Part shown: one piece after another, positions 1-12,405 of the stretch
How positions within the stretch are numbered: the stretch's first letter is position 1
Layout: every line of letters starts with the position of its first letter
Origin: Absidia repens
Lineage: Eukaryota > Mucoromycota > Mucoromycetes > Mucorales > Cunninghamellaceae
Direction of reading: 5' to 3'
Assembly: GCA_002105175.1 (NCBI GenBank)
Contig: MCGE01000018.1
Coordinates: 124,001-188,000, forward strand
DNA length: 64,000 nt
Position numbers and translations under genes: made by a program
The notes under the pieces: generated by a model
Databases searched by the model: none
The model's input: only the letters and a program-made list of their open reading frames with translations
What the model was told of the DNA's origin: nothing

Positions 1-915
1 TTTTGACTTGTCGCCAAGTTCAATAGTCATTGTACCAAACCTAGTATTAAAAGCATTCAGTATGAAACGATTATATTAGACGATAACGTAAAATAAGGAG
101 TATGATATGTCACTTACAATACACCACGAGCATACATATTTGGCATTTCAATATCATAGCGTTCGTTGTATCTGTCGGTCAGGATAACGTGAGAGGAGCC
201 TTCCATGATGGTACCCACCGAGTTGCCATAAAAACGAGATTTTGGACGAATGTCACCAGAGATCAGGACATGGTGTTCAGGGCAGGTATAAAAGTAAGCA
301 GACATTGGTGGATGATGGCTAACTTGTTCAGCGATATAGAATGCTTCAGAGTCATCCGAGTATTTGTATTGACAGCGGAAGAATTCACCTAACACTGGGT
401 TGTATGGTTTTTTGACTCCCTTCGATAAAGATGCAGAATATCAATTAGCTTTCTTTGTTGTCAGTAATAGCATGTTATTTATAGTTACCTTTGGCTTGAT
501 ATGCCAGCCAGAGAGATAGTATCGGAGTACGCCAATAAACCGTTCAACAGGATCGTCCACCTTGCTTGCACTAAAAAAGGAACACAAACACGGTTATATG
601 TTTTGTTGCTGTTGGGGTAAGAAAGCTGGTATTGCTTTTATTTACCTGAAAAGCAATTCTGGATGAGACATAAAATCAGTAATACGTTCCAACATACTTC
701 GAGGTTCGAGAACAAAAGTAGGTAGCGCCACACGTTGCTAAAGAGAAGAAGGAGGTTAGTTAAATTGTGCTTGAACAAGTGGTTTCAAAATTGAAAGATT
801 TTGTTACCAAGTCCATGCCCTTTGTCAATTGACCAGCAATAGCAAGAAGAATGTTTCGAGACCCTTCTTCTAGTTCTTCAGTGTTGTTTTGATTATCCGT
901 ATTGTTATTTGACAT
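1..915 (-). CDS. Oxysterol-binding-protein-related protein, PH-less type (C-terminus off window)
   Basis: Lipid-transfer protein of the OSBP/Osh family, which moves sterols or phosphatidylserine between membranes at contact sites. Visible exons on the minus strand are about 808-915, 646-737, 489-570, 118-420 and 1-40, each with GT/AG edges. The ATG at 915 opens a short N-terminus (MSNNNTDNQNN...) with no PH domain. It leads into the ligand-binding domain: YYLSGWHIKPK, then KKPYNPVLGEFFRC, then the family signature EQVSHHPP, then PNMYARGVLFGTM. The KPKxxKKPYNPxLGE wording is closest to the Osh6/7-ORP5/8 branch as I know it, which would suggest phosphatidylserine/PI4P exchange; that subfamily call is inference. 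The rest of the domain lies beyond base 1. An SCP2 gene sits 214 bp upstream on the same strand. Confidence 0.88.
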
Positions 916-1129
916 GTGAGAGAGCGAGGGAAGGCGAGAATAATAGAAGGAGGAGGTAGAAAAATGAAGGGTGAGCTAGAAAAAAGTAGGAATAGAACAC
1001 CCAGGAGAAAAAATATTTCAAATGCCGATTATACTCCCCCATTACCATTTTTGATTGTCATTCCACAGATACCATGCAAACAATAAAAAGACGTTTTTAT
1101 TTCGTATTATAAAATATATAGATACAGTA

Positions 1130-1921
1130 TCATAATTTTGAGTTTCCATGAGTTGCTTTAATGAGGAAAGAGTCATTATTTCGAATGTAGTCCAACGCTC
1201 GCTATATAAATATATGATATGTGAAATCAATATCAAATTGGTCACTAACCAGGATGAGAAAGTCAAATATGGTAACTTACTTCTCGAGCACCTGCTTTTT
1301 CAAAGAGAATATTCAGCTTTTGAGCAAGGATCAAATCACCTTTTATCTGTAACAAATTTAAGAAAAAAAAAAAAAGACGAAGACTGATCAGCCAAGAAGG
1401 GAAATTGCGGCATTGAATACGACACGTACCTTGATTCGACGGCTCACATACCCCTTGATACCCGTCAAGCTATCATAATATAACATAAAAACAATATCAT
1501 ACAACAAATCAATTTTGTTTGCCATCCAATATTTTTTATTTGTTTATTCTTACCCTCCAGTAATAAAGTTCAACAAGTCACTGTCCTCGATACGAACTTT
1601 CACAGTTTGGCTTTTTTGCATTTTGGCCAGCGCACGCACGTTGCCTTCGTTGTTGGTGATGACGGGTTGGACTTCGTTTCCACGTAACAGAATGTACCTA
1701 AACATATTAAACGATAGAAAGGTAATGTGTGTATTGAGTTTCTTTACACCTTGAAAACACAATATTTTTTCTTACCAAGTGGTAGCAGGCTTCCGTTTCT
1801 TAGTCACAGTAACAACGAAGAAACCTTTTACATTTGGCCAAAGAAGGGGATCTTGTAAAAGATGTCGTTCAACCTCAGGTAATAGAACGTCAGATATAAG
1901 TGCTGTTGTTGACTGTGTCAT
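1130..1921 (-). CDS. SCP2 sterol-carrier domain protein with C-terminal SKL
   Basis: Small SCP2-fold lipid-binding protein, predicted peroxisomal. Five exons (1776-1921, 1554-1697, 1430-1469, 1281-1346, 1130-1201) add to 468 nt, so 155 residues. The protein runs from MTQSTTALISDVLLPEVERH through VKVRIEDSDLLNFITGG, LTGIKGYVSRRIKIKGD and LILAQKLNILFEKAG, the usual order of an SCP2 domain. It ends ...HGNSKL-stop, a textbook PTS1 peroxisome signal, which also supports the last splice choice. SCP2 proteins bind fatty acyl-CoA and sterols and support peroxisomal beta-oxidation. It reads toward the OSBP-related gene (same strand), so two lipid-transfer genes are neighbours. Confidence 0.87.
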
Positions 1922-2162
1922 TGATTCGAGATGTCCGTAAGTTTGATAAAAAAATAAAAATAAAAAAAAAAAGATAAAAAAAGGAGGAAGTCTAATTGAA
2001 ATCCCGAGTTGTTTGATTCATGCAGTCCCTTATAATACAATACATGTGAATTACCCACCCGAACAGATCAAAACAAACCAAACCAAACCAAAACAAAGTA
2101 AATTCATTATGTAAAATAATATACATTTTATTCCAGATATATATATATATAAGAATTCTAAA

Positions 2163-3983
2163 CTAAAGGGAAAAAATATATAAAACTAAACCCATGCATG
2201 AGACCAAAAGGAAAGAGGACAGAGATAAAAGAGGGTTAGCATCACTAATAACCAAGATGGATTCATTCACATTCAGTCTATTGCAACTAGGATGATTGAT
2301 GTCCAAGAGTGGTCCTTTTGTTTGATTGGTTTGTGTTTTCCAGTAGCCGTATTGTTGTGCCGCAAGATCACCTTCAGGACAGTTAAATTGTAGAAATGGA
2401 GGGCAGCTTTGCACCACGTGATAACAGAGATCAATACATGGCAGAAGTTCAGTCCATCCGCTTGGTTTGTAGGTTTCATCAATCCACGGGTTTCTACTAC
2501 TACCATTCGTCACATCCCTTGTCCCCACAGTCGGTAGGAGTTCCTCTTGATTATCGCTCAATGATGCTGATGTCGGTGTGTCGGTAGTGCTGCTGGTACA
2601 TCTTGGAATGGTCACTGCACAAAGCCATCGCTTATAATCTCGATAACAATCATCGCAATTTCGCACCAAAGAGTATTGCGTACTGTTGCAATTGAATTGA
2701 GTGAGTGCTGTTCCAAAAGGTGCAAAGAGTTCCTTGACTTGGTCATCATACGATCGAGTGATATTCCATATGTCTTGATTAGGATCAGTAGGGACACTGT
2801 AGGCCACATCGTCACAAAAGTCTAGGTCATAAATCATGCGACAGTGAGGATCTACACAGAAAAAAAAAGCGCCGTCAGTACTGCATATGGCACAGTTTTT
2901 TTAATGATACCCTTACCTGATTTCATTTGTATATCCAAAGGAGAAGCGATTCCAGTGATTGCATTGTCTTGTTTTATCATATAAGCCTGATACGTTTGTC
3001 CTTGTGTCAAATTTGAGATCATGAGCTGTTGTCGTAGGTGATTATCGTCAATTCTACCCCGTGTTGTATCCGTCACGTTAACTGAGTAGTTTGGTGCTGG
3101 ATGTAATTTTGCTGCACAATACGAGTATTTCAATTCCTTTGGGACGTCCTGTGTAAGCAGTGCTGTTACATTGGGTCGGTTGTTGTTTGATAAATAATCT
3201 GCTGATAGAAACAGGGCATGGTTACTATCTGTGTCTTCCAAAGTCCAAGTGTCGTTCTGTTGATAAAAAGGATGCATCCACTCTAAAGAATAGGAAATTA
3301 TCAGTGAAGTTTTTCAGGAGATGGGGAGTGGGTCTATGTTGTTACTTACGAGTGGTAGAGACAGCTAGTTCATAAGTCCATTCTCCTGTCCATCCAGGTG
3401 TCAACGTAGGTGCTGCCACGCCAATCCATAGTTCTGTCAAATGGTCACCGCCCTGCCAACTAATACGTCCTGGAAGAGTATCGTCGACAGTATTGTTGTT
3501 TTGATGGTTGGTTGGTCCAGGCAGTTTGTTGGTATTCACAGTCGAAAGATAAATGTCAATACTAGGTATTTCACCATTGTAGTTGGGAGGAGGTATCGGT
3601 TGAGAGCAACTTGTCAGCGTCAAATATATGATCGTATTTTCCAATGATGGTGCTCGTTTCGTCAACAGCCCCGAAGTCGTAGACCAAAACGTTGGATCTA
3701 TATCGTTGCCACTGCTACCATCTCTGTTTCTATTGTCATCATCATAACCGGGGTGTGTGTTTGCTGTAAAATAAGAGATTGTTCGTTTGATATTCTGTGC
3801 GGCTGCTGAGGATCCTTGTGTGTTGAAGTAATAGTGCTGTTGGGCACCTGATGTAACGTTGGTGAAGAATATTTGATTGTTTTGAAGAGGAGTAGTTGAT
3901 TGTGCATAGACGGAACCCCCTCCGTATATAAGATAAAATATTACAATGGTAAGAGCAGTTGCAGTAATGAATGAAAATGACAT
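2163..3983 (-). CDS. MID1: Mid1-type stretch-activated calcium channel subunit
   Basis: Regulatory subunit of the fungal high-affinity plasma-membrane calcium channel (Mid1 with Cch1), acting in calcium entry during wall stress or mating. Three exons: 3350-3983, 2917-3282 and 2163-2851. The start at 3983 gives a hydrophobic signal segment (ITATALTIVIFYLIYGGGSV). A long extracellular region follows with many N-glycosylation sequons (NVT, NVS, NLT, NIT, NST). The C-terminal part is the conserved cysteine-rich Mid1 region (LDFCDDVAYSVP, CDDCYRDYKRWLCAVTIPRC, CIDLCYHVVQSCPPFLQFNC). The protein ends in a hydrophobic tail (SSFLLVSCMGLVLYIFSL), typical of this family's membrane or GPI tail. No frame breaks were seen. 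Confidence 0.9.
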
Positions 3984-5235
3984 GACTTCGTTTGCTTGAA
4001 ATGCTGGATAATGGTATAAACAAATATCATGGTAAAAAAAACCGGATCTACCTGCCAGAGGAAGAGTCCATGAAAAATAGAAATAAAAAATTAAACACCG
4101 CCATATTTATGATTGGCCACACGATGTGTGCTTTTCACAGCGTTGCATCCAAATACTGTCAGTACAAAAACATAGATGAGGTTTAGGTTCTTACACTCAG
4201 AAGTAAGATGAGTATATAACGTGCGCTTGCAGATGGATCTCTTTTTGGCGGCTAAAAGCACTCTATGATCACTATAAACTACTGAAGGTATTCATGAAGG
4301 CATTTGCAGTAAAGATTTTTTATTGTAGGATAAACCAGTATAGTAATTTACAGTAGGTTCTCGTATTAAGAATATTCCAATTACGAATAATCTTCGGGTA
4401 GGTGTAAATTACTCTTATAGAGTTAAGAATAATGGGCAAGTGTCAGGTTACATTGCGAAATTCAAAAAATAAAGGATCATACCGCATTTAAACATTCTAG
4501 CACCTGCAAAGAACGCACCCCCCCAAAAAAAAAAACGAGAAGATCAATTGGGTTGTTGCTGTTGTTGTTGAAGCGTGGGTTATGGCGAGGTGGGATTAGA
4601 CACTCACCATAATTTACACATTAGTGGGCGACACCTCAACTGTGGGGGAGTGCGGAGGAAGATCAGCTTGGCTATCGATACCTACGCCATTTCGCACTTC
4701 AGTGGCATTTCCTCAGAGTTTCAGTGAGTTTCGTTTGGTTTTTAAAAGGGGTGTCATTTTTATTACCGTTATTATGCCATACGTATTATAAACAATGAGC
4801 CGATGTATACAGTATGTCTCGCCAAGCGAAGACAATTACAATTTATAGTAAATATTACACTAGTGACAAGCCTAAGTTCATTAGAATTAATTGGCAGAGC
4901 AACAACAACCCTACATTTATTAAACGATTTAGTACTGCAAATAAGCTGTTGGGGTTATGAGGGGAGAGAGTAAAAATGGATAAAGTGGGTGCTCAATAAG
5001 GCACTCACAAATGGTCAACAATAACGACATTTCTCACTATCATATGGGCCATAGGATGTCAACTAATAAAATGAGATACTTTATTAAATATATTGATAGA
5101 AACTAAACTAAAGACGAGGGGTTCAATGTCACAAGAGATCTAATGGAAGGATATAATAGGGGTAGTATTGGGAGACTAACAGAGAGACTAATGGCAGCTC
5201 AGAAGAATGTCAGTTCTAGTTTAAAGGCACAGTTG

Positions 5236-5735
5236 CGAAAAGGTATCTAATATACTGCACAGGACGTAATAAAGACTGGAGGGTTATTTTAGCACACCAA
5301 CTGTCTACACTAACCAAAACGAGTGATCGTAGTAAAAAGGGATCTATTGTATAAGGCATGAGAGAGACTTATCGAACATTTTCCATTGAAGAATATAAAA
5401 CAGATATATTTTATTCAGATGTAGATACAAATTATGGACAAGCTAACACTAAACTAATCTTATGAAGGCTCCAAAAAGTCAACTAATGGTGCCCCAAATT
5501 CCTGAATCCAAAATGAAAGGGGCTCCCATTGCATGTTGTAATCCCTAAGTTGAACCCCCTTCTAAACTAGTCCTGACAATAATCCAAGTCCAACATAAAC
5601 TAATAGTAGTTGAATGGTGAAGAAGAAAAAGAATGAAAGAAAAAGAATGAAAAAAAAAGGGAGAAAACGTAAGGAAAGGGTACGAAAAAATAGGTGAAAA
5701 TAAAAACCAGGTGCGCGGGATTTTAATTTATTTTT
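5236..5735 (+). repeat. Dispersed repeat family, copy A
   Basis: One of three diverged, collinear copies in the window (B at 27181-27625 inverted, C at 51055-51540). Shared blocks in order: TCTAATATACTGCAC near 5246, GGGATCTATTGTA near 5340, TATGGACAAGCTAACACTAA near 5433, AAAGTCAACTAATGGTG near 5474, and TTCTAAACTAGTCCTGACA at 5560-5578, which is identical in copy C. The right end is the G+C-rich GCGCGGGATTTTAA near 5713, the counterpart of GTGGGCGG in B and C. No open frame spans it. It could be a non-autonomous transposon, a solo LTR, or a conserved 3' flank of a gene family. Confidence 0.8.
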
Positions 5736-5990
5736 TCCCACGTCTCTTTTGTGGATTTGTCCCTATTATTTTTTGTAAAACAATCAACATGTTGCAACAA
5801 CATTAATATTGTGGTTATTTTCTCATGACAGCAATCCACACCATTTGACATAGGTAAAATGGCTATTTTATTTTCTTGATGTATTGGCAAACAAGACGGT
5901 GTAGCTCCACCTACTGCAACTAACACGCTGTCCGAAGAAAGGCTTACCACTCTCCGTATGATATCTCTACTTGGATAAGCGTGCCTGACA
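5723..5990 (-). pseudogene. Coding-like scrap beside repeat copy A, unrecognised
   Basis: An open minus-strand stretch of roughly 80 codons ending at 5723, directly at the G+C-rich end of repeat copy A. It reads ...SDSVLVAVGGATPSCLPIHQ and then a cysteine-containing tail. A possible upstream splice acceptor lies near 5995. A coding-like stretch lies in the same position beside repeat copy C (51554 onward), with loose similarity in the VGG/CGG and hydrophobic blocks. I do not recognise a family. Chance open sequence is a real alternative. Confidence 0.25.
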
Positions 5991-6667
5991 TCATGTCTAT
6001 TCTACAACAAGATACCCCAACACATATACTATACTTTTAAATAAAGAAGCTTGTTCTAATGTATTGGGAAAGTTTTAGATGCTCCATTATTTCTATTCAG
6101 TTGTATTATCTTATATACTAAATTTGCGGGGCGTCAGAGTGAGGGATCATAGTAATGATTTGGAATTTATGGAAAGAGGAAATTCGGGGTCTCAATTATT
6201 GAGGTGGAACGGTTGCATACATGCATGAATTAAAGATTTGGGGTATGCAGGTAGAATTACTGAATGGATGAATGATTGAATAAATGGAGGGATGAAACGG
6301 TTGGATATTTGTGCTGCTTTACAACAGATTCTGGAAACATCCTTACTAGGTATCAAAAGGATGAGCGTTCAAAATTTGAACAAAAAACCGACGTATGCAC
6401 TTCCCAAAGGAAAACAAACAAAGACAACAAACGATAAAAATAAAATGGATTTTATTCACAAAAAAAAAAAAAAAGAAGTTGGTAGGGATACAGTAGCACA
6501 TTAATTTTTATAACTACGAAATAAAATATAAAATAAAACATATATTTTTATTACAATAAACAAGAGAAAAGAACACAAAATTGTCGATAAATGAAGGGGA
6601 AAGAAGAGATAATTTTTCAATTCTAAGAAAAGTGCATATTCTAATAATGACATAATAATACAATAAT

Positions 6668-9189
6668 CTATGAGGAGTTGTTGTTGACTTGGCCATCATT
6701 GGAAGTAGTGTCTTCAGGGAAAGGTGGAGGAGCTTCAATCTATATCATACATTAAAAAAAAAAGGCATGAGTGGGTATTAATTAAATACTACAGGTATTT
6801 TGTTTCAGTGTTTTACCTTTGGCTTTCTAACGTATTCATCATACACCGTTTTTTCTACAAATGGTCGCATTCCCAATACACCTTCAATATCTTCACGAGT
6901 AATCACTTCCTTTTCCAACAACAATTTGGCTACTTTTTCCACATCGTTGCGTTTGTCAGTCAGTAAATCCACTGTTCGAGTATATGCGTCGGTCACCAAT
7001 TTGCGTGCTTCATCATCGATCAAGGATCCGGTTTGTTCACTGTAAGGTTTTTGGAATTGCTGTTCTGAATTGGGATCGTGGAATGATATGGGACCCACTC
7101 GAGCGTTCATACCATAGGTTGTTACTTGAGCATAGGCAATCTTGGTCACTTTTTGTAAATCGTCCTGAGCACCTGTAGTGATAGAGCCAAAGAAGATTTG
7201 TTCCGCCACACGGCCACCGAGCGTCATACACATACGATCAGCCAATTGATTTTCGGAGTACAAATATTGATCCTTGGGTAAATATTGAGCATAACCAAGA
7301 GCAGCCACACCACGAGGAATGATCGACACCTTGAGCAAAGGATCAGCATGTTGTAAATACCAACCAGCCACAGCATGACCAGCTTCATGATATGCGACTG
7401 TCTTCTTTTCTTCGGGGGAGAGCACACGGGACTTCTTTTCCAAACCAGCAATCACACGTTCAATGGCTTGTTCAAAATCAGATTCTTCAACTTGGTCCTT
7501 TTGGTGGCGGGCAGCAATCAGAGCAGCTTCATTGCACACGTTATGGATATCAGCACCGGAGAAGCCAGGAGTGAGCGCAGCAAGCTTGCGAGACAGTTGA
7601 TCCATATTTTCCGTGGTTTTGATAGGCTTGAGATGCACCTTGAAAATTTGCACTCGACCACCAATGTCAGGGCGATCCACATGAATATGACGATCTAAAC
7701 GGCCAGGACGCATCAGAGCAGGATCCAAGACATCAGGTCGATTCGTACCGGCCAGTACCACAATATGTTCGCTTGAGTCAAACCCATCCATTTCCACCAA
7801 AAGTTGATTGAGTGTACTTTCCCGTTCGTCATTGCCACCCATTTGTCCGCCTTTGCCACGGGCTTTACCAATAGCGTCAATTTCATCCACAAAGATAATA
7901 CATGGTGCATTCTTCTTGGCATTAGCAAACAAATCTCGCACACGGGAAGGACCCACACCGACAAACATTTCAACAAATTCGGACCCGGATACACTGAAGA
8001 AGGGTACACCGGCTTCACCAGCAGTTGCCTTTGCTAAAAGGGTTTTACCAGTACCAGGGGGACCTAATGAAAATAAAAAAGCGTAATAAGTAAATTGATA
8101 GATCAGTGCAATCGTTTCCCCTTTTTTGAAAAAAATGTTTTTACCTGACAGAATTGCACCTCGAGGAATGGTGGCACCAAGACGTTCATACAGACCAGGA
8201 TTCTTCAAAAACTTGACAAATTCCATGATTTCTTCCTTTGCTTCATCGGCACCAGCAACGTTCTTGAATTTGACCTTGACGTCGGTTTCTTGATTAAACA
8301 TCTTCGCTTTGCTTTTTCCAATGCCAAAGATGCCACCAGGACCGCCAGCACCGCCACCTGCGCCACGCTTCGTGATATAATAAAGGACACCAATCAATAG
8401 CAAGGTGGGAGCAAAATGCAAGGCTGTGTTCAAGATACTGATTTCTTCATGATAAGAGACAGGAATACGTTCAGCCGAGGGGATACCTAGTTCATTTTGT
8501 GCGTCGTCCAATTTGCGTTCGAACCCATCCACAGACCCAATGCTGAAGACATACGTTTGCTGAGGCGTCACTCCCAAAGACGATGATTCAGGGCGCAAGT
8601 GTACACGAACACGGGTGCGATTGACAACCACAAGACGATCCACCAAGCCTTTGTCCATGAGCTGTGTACGGAATCCTTGCCAAGTGATTTCACGAGAGTT
8701 TTCACCAGGTGACGATAGTTTCCATAAGAGCCAGGTGCCCACGGCTGTACCCAAAACCATGTTTGCGTTGATTTGAATCTCTGGAGGTTTGTTGTTGTCG
8801 CTGTTGTTGTTGCTTCCACTGCTGCCACTGCTTGTTTTTTTTGAATCATTACTACTGGATTTGTCATTTTTGCTGCTGTCATGTTTCGATGACCCTGATT
8901 CAGAGGATTTGTTGGACTCGCTTGCTGCTGATCGCTTGCTTGCTGCTGATTTGGCGGCGTCTTTACCAAAGAAACCTTCGAATCCTTTGGGAATGTTGAG
9001 GGGTTTGTTGTCATTTTTGCTGTCATTTTTGGTGCTGTTTTCCAGCTTTTTGCCGTTGCCGTCCTTTTCTGAAGTAAACAAACGACGTTGTGTCAATAAG
9101 CGAGATCGTAATAACGGGGTTGGTTTGACACCTTTTAGCTGTTGCGTATGTAAAGATCGGGATCCGATCTTGCCAAGTCGAGATAACAT
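6668..9189 (-). CDS. AFG3: Mitochondrial m-AAA protease, AFG3-like
   Basis: Membrane-bound ATP-dependent zinc metalloprotease of the inner mitochondrial membrane, facing the matrix. It degrades misassembled respiratory subunits and processes precursors. Exons 8145-9189, 6817-8063 and 6668-6739 give 787 residues. I chose the ATG at 9189 because it opens a basic, Ser/Arg-rich presequence ([20 protein letters not shown]); frame upstream to 9411 is open but is probably leader. A Ser/Asn/Lys-rich linker follows, then two membrane segments ([15 protein letters not shown] and [16 protein letters not shown]). The AAA module has Walker A GPPGTGKT, Walker [13 protein letters not shown] and [10 protein letters not shown]. 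The protease site is HEAGHA. The 81-bp intron 8064-8144 cuts Walker A and has no stop in frame. COX6 lies 460 bp upstream on the same strand. Confidence 0.95.
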
Positions 9190-9650
9190 TGATAAAAGTA
9201 AACTGTGTTGATGATATAAAAAAAGGAAAAAGTAATGATAAAAAAGGGACCAAGAAAAAAAAAGAGAGGAAGAATTTGAACCCAGGGTCGACCCATTTTT
9301 TTTGCACCAAGAACCTGGCAGGGTCATGGTTTTCAATGGCCGACTCAGTAAGAAAAAAAAAAAAAAAAAAACAGTAAAACAATGCCATTGCCATACTATG
9401 AATGACTCCACAGCTAATCCTTCAATAACACATCAATCCCCCTCTTCCACCACAGTTCCACCCCCCCCATAATCATTGTCATTGGTGTTGGACAAATCAT
9501 TTATTCCCAAAATAAAAAAGATGTTTTCTAAATAAAATAGAGTGATAATATAAAAAAGTGATATGACAAAAAAAATGTAAAGCGTATAAACTATCCTAAC
9601 CTAAAAACTAAACTAAACTACTAACTACCCCAGTTTGTGAATGATTTGAT
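9190..9650. other. Spacer between AFG3 and COX6
   Basis: Holds the likely AFG3 leader and promoter, with A-runs near 9260 and 9352-9371 (T-runs on the gene strand), and the COX6 3' region. No separate gene seen. Confidence 0.6.
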
Positions 9651-10191
9651 TTAGAGGTTCAATTCTTCCTTGGTCAAGACACCCAATTCGTTCTTAAGAG
9701 GAGCCAATTCTTCCAAGTATTGTTGGTATTGTTTTTCGTTTTCGACCTTTTCCTTGAGACCTTCAAAGACACGGACAGCGGTAGCATAGTCGTTGACACG
9801 GCGAGAGGCCTTGAGGGCGGATTCAACCACACTGACAGGAGGGACCAAATCGTAAGCAAAGGCGTTGTTCAACCCACGTTGGAGTTCAAAGAGATCTTCA
9901 ACACCATCAAAGAATTTGACGTAACGTTCAGCCAAAGCTTCGTAGGATTCGTCTTCGGCATGAGCAGAGTAGAAACGACGAGCAACACCTACATTCAATA
10001 AAAAGAAAGAAAGAGAGTGAATGGTCAGTATCATCAACGTTTGAGATCAAAAAAAAAAAAAACAATCCGAGTGTTTGGTTATTGGGGGAGGTTTATCGAG
10101 TATGTAGAACTGACTTACCCATGGGACGGGCAACAGCAGCGGTGCGAACGGCGGAGGTGCGGGCGACAGTGGCGAAAGTGGCTCGAAGCAT
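9651..10191 (-). CDS. COX6: Cytochrome c oxidase subunit VI (mammalian Va type)
   Basis: Nuclear-encoded matrix-side subunit of respiratory complex IV. Exons 10119-10191 and 9651-9988 total 411 nt, so 136 residues, normal for fungal Cox6. The N-terminus (MLRATFATVARTSAVRTAAV) is an arginine-rich mitochondrial presequence split from the mature part by a 130-bp intron. The mature domain shows YEALAERYVKFFDGVEDLFE, GLNNAFAYDLVPPVSVVESA, then ASRRVNDYATAVRVFEGLK, all hallmark blocks of the Cox6/COX5A superhelix. It lies upstream of AFG3, whose product oversees complex IV assembly, though adjacency alone does not prove co-regulation. Confidence 0.96.
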
Positions 10192-10887
10192 TATTTATAG
10201 AGAGAGAGAAGGGTAATGGGTAAAAAGAAAAGAATGAAAGAAGTGGATTATTTCGAAAAAAGAAAAAAAAAACACACCGCGTGGAGTTTGCCTTTTAAAC
10301 CGGCACCCCCAACCTATCATATTATTTTGAAATTCGACGTCAGAGATTTTCAGTCACAAAAAAAAATCAGACCTGATTTTTTTTCAGAAAAAAAAAAAAG
10401 CCATTCGCTGAAATTAATTGACCCTCAGCCCATCAAACATCGAGATGTCAGGCACACTAGAATAGCTATATATATCATGTGCTCTCATTTGATGCTGAAT
10501 GACAAATGTCCCTTTTCCTGAATTATATAAATAATTATAGCAGTCTATTCGCTTGTAGTATTACATGAAAATCAAGCATCGGCAATTAAAAAAATACCAT
10601 ATTCCTCTATTGCGTTTTCTATGGCGAGTGATATTATTGGCTGACGGAATTTACAATAAAAGCAGATCGTGGCTTTTCGAATTTCGCATTGTTGTCCCTC
10701 TTAGTTTAGTTTAAAACCATTTTTATCTATCAACCTCATAGCCTTTACTCTTGCCAACGCCGAGGCTACAACTACTGGTATAATGAAGGGGATTGCCGCA
10801 TACAGTTATTTCTGTGCCTTTATGGTGGCTCTACGCTTATATGAATAATACGCTAATCTCATCATAGCTACCTCTTGTACAAAAATC

Positions 10888-11996
10888 ATGCACAGTCATA
10901 CTCGGTTGACTCCTTACGAAGAGTACGAACATATTGGAGGTGTACAATGTATATTGTGGATCTGAGTGATGGAGTCCATGACGGGTACAATGAATCGACC
11001 ATCACATCCATTGTTGATCCTCGGTGCTGATACAAATATAGTCAACATACAGGTAAAACAACGAATAAAAAAAATCTTCCTATGATGAAAGTGACCCTTA
11101 CCTAACGTGTTTTTTGTTTGTGGGTACGCATATAAAATAGGGTGGCATCATTGAAATCAGGACAATCGGATTTTATGGAAGTACACGGGTGTATGTCAAT
11201 GCAGTAAAACCCAATCAAGTTGCGGATATCCTTGAAGAGGCGCACTTTTGGCATTTTGTTTTCTGGCGCATATACCATCCTCTTACGAACCATGCGGCTG
11301 TCTTACGAAAGGATATTGGAAAACCTACTGTCTACAATATGTGATGGTGGGTGCTCCTTCTCCTCAAATGGTGGTTTGTTGGCAAGGGTATTGAAGTTGA
11401 CGGATGCCAAGTTACATTGATGGTCTGTGGAAATGAAAATTTATACGCGGTAAATGACAGAATGAATACTTGCAATTATTTTGACAGGGCAGCTCAACTT
11501 TTTTCTTTTCTAGTTTTTTAGATCATCTCATCTGGTGATACAAACGTAAGTAATACAAAAAATGGCTATATATGGATAAAACTATTAAACCGCTCACCAT
11601 CCTCTCATTCTTATTTATATGTCTAGTGTTGAAGGAACACCCAAGAACGGGGCTATCACAATACGCGTATCTCATCCAACTACCGACTATACAACAAATC
11701 CACAGTTGGATGTCAAAGGTAGTAAATATATTCGAAAAGACAAGAAACACTGGAAATTTTTACTGAATAACCAATTACCAAGTGATCATCCAATTCTGCA
11801 CTTTGTGTTATCATATCATGTTGAATGGATTTGCTTTATGTGTGGTGGGTGCTATGGTATTCAGACCTTTTTTTTTCAAGGCGTCATCAAGGCACAGACA
11901 TCCAATGAATCTGGTCAAGCAAAAACGATACTACATGCCTTCAGGAACGTCACTATGTATCAAATTACAACAAGAATGAAAATGGGCTCATTTTGA
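10888..11996 (+). pseudogene. Broken multi-exon coding-like region, unrecognised
   Basis: Several stretches read like protein with plausible splice signals. From the ATG at 10888: MHSHTRLTPYEEYEHIGG..., then an in-frame TGA, then TNIVNIQ and a GT donor near 11051. A second stretch begins after AG at about 11140 (GGIIEIRTIGFYGSTRVYVN...) and also meets a TGA near 11341, after which the same frame stays open (GIEVDGCQVTLMVCGNENLY) to a GTAAAT donor near 11450. A third begins near 11620 (VEGTPKNGAITIRVSHPTTD). I recognise no family. Recurrent in-frame stops suggest a decayed gene; sequence errors or wrong exon choices remain possible. Confidence 0.25.
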
Positions 11997-12349
11997 TTGG
12001 ATTTTTTATTATAGTTTAGCTTGGTTTAGTTCATTTGATAGATAATCAATGCATATTGATATTCCTCTCCTCTCTTTCCCTTCTCCCTTCTACTCTGTTA
12101 GTATAGTATTTTAGTATAGTATTTATTCCCCCGCATTGACTCGTTGTATACACTGGTTTGTTTTATGTGTATTACTGTTATATTTGTACGACATTGTTGA
12201 AGCTGATTTGCAGAAATTGGAAATAAAAAAGATCGCCAAGTGCCTTATTATATCAGAAAAAAAACAGACTTAGACTTTTAAAGTAAAATAGCAGAATTGT
12301 AATAAAAGAGGAGATAAAAATTCGGGCTTTATTTTATGAACAAGAATGG

Positions 12350-12350
<1 letters not shown>

Positions 12351-12404
<54 letters not shown>
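12351..12404. repeat. GAT trinucleotide microsatellite (about 18 units)
   Basis: Perfect GAT repeat located about 80 bp beyond the stop codon of the minus-strand gene at 12485-13906. It would encode poly-Asp in a short plus-strand frame that has no other coding features, so I treat it as noncoding. Confidence 0.9.

Positions 12405-12405
<1 letters not shown>

Larger units (their letters stand above)
3984..6667. other. Spacer without a confident gene
   Basis: About 2.7 kb between Mid1 and AFG3. It holds dispersed repeat copy A (about 5236-5735) and, just past the repeat, a minus-strand coding-like scrap (5723-5990). Short A-runs occur at 4510 and 6460. Around 4350-4400 a stretch starting CAGTAGGTTCTCG resembles one end of a DNA-transposon terminal repeat, but I could not find its partner. 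The rest shows no conserved coding. Confidence 0.6.

Noticed and set aside
4340..4440. Possible DNA-transposon terminal repeat (CAGTAGGTTCTCG...)
   Set aside because: No inverted partner, target-site duplication or transposase found nearby.
9270..9340. B-box-like GGGTTCAAATTC on the minus strand
   Set aside because: No cloverleaf could be drawn; it lies in the AFG3 leader.
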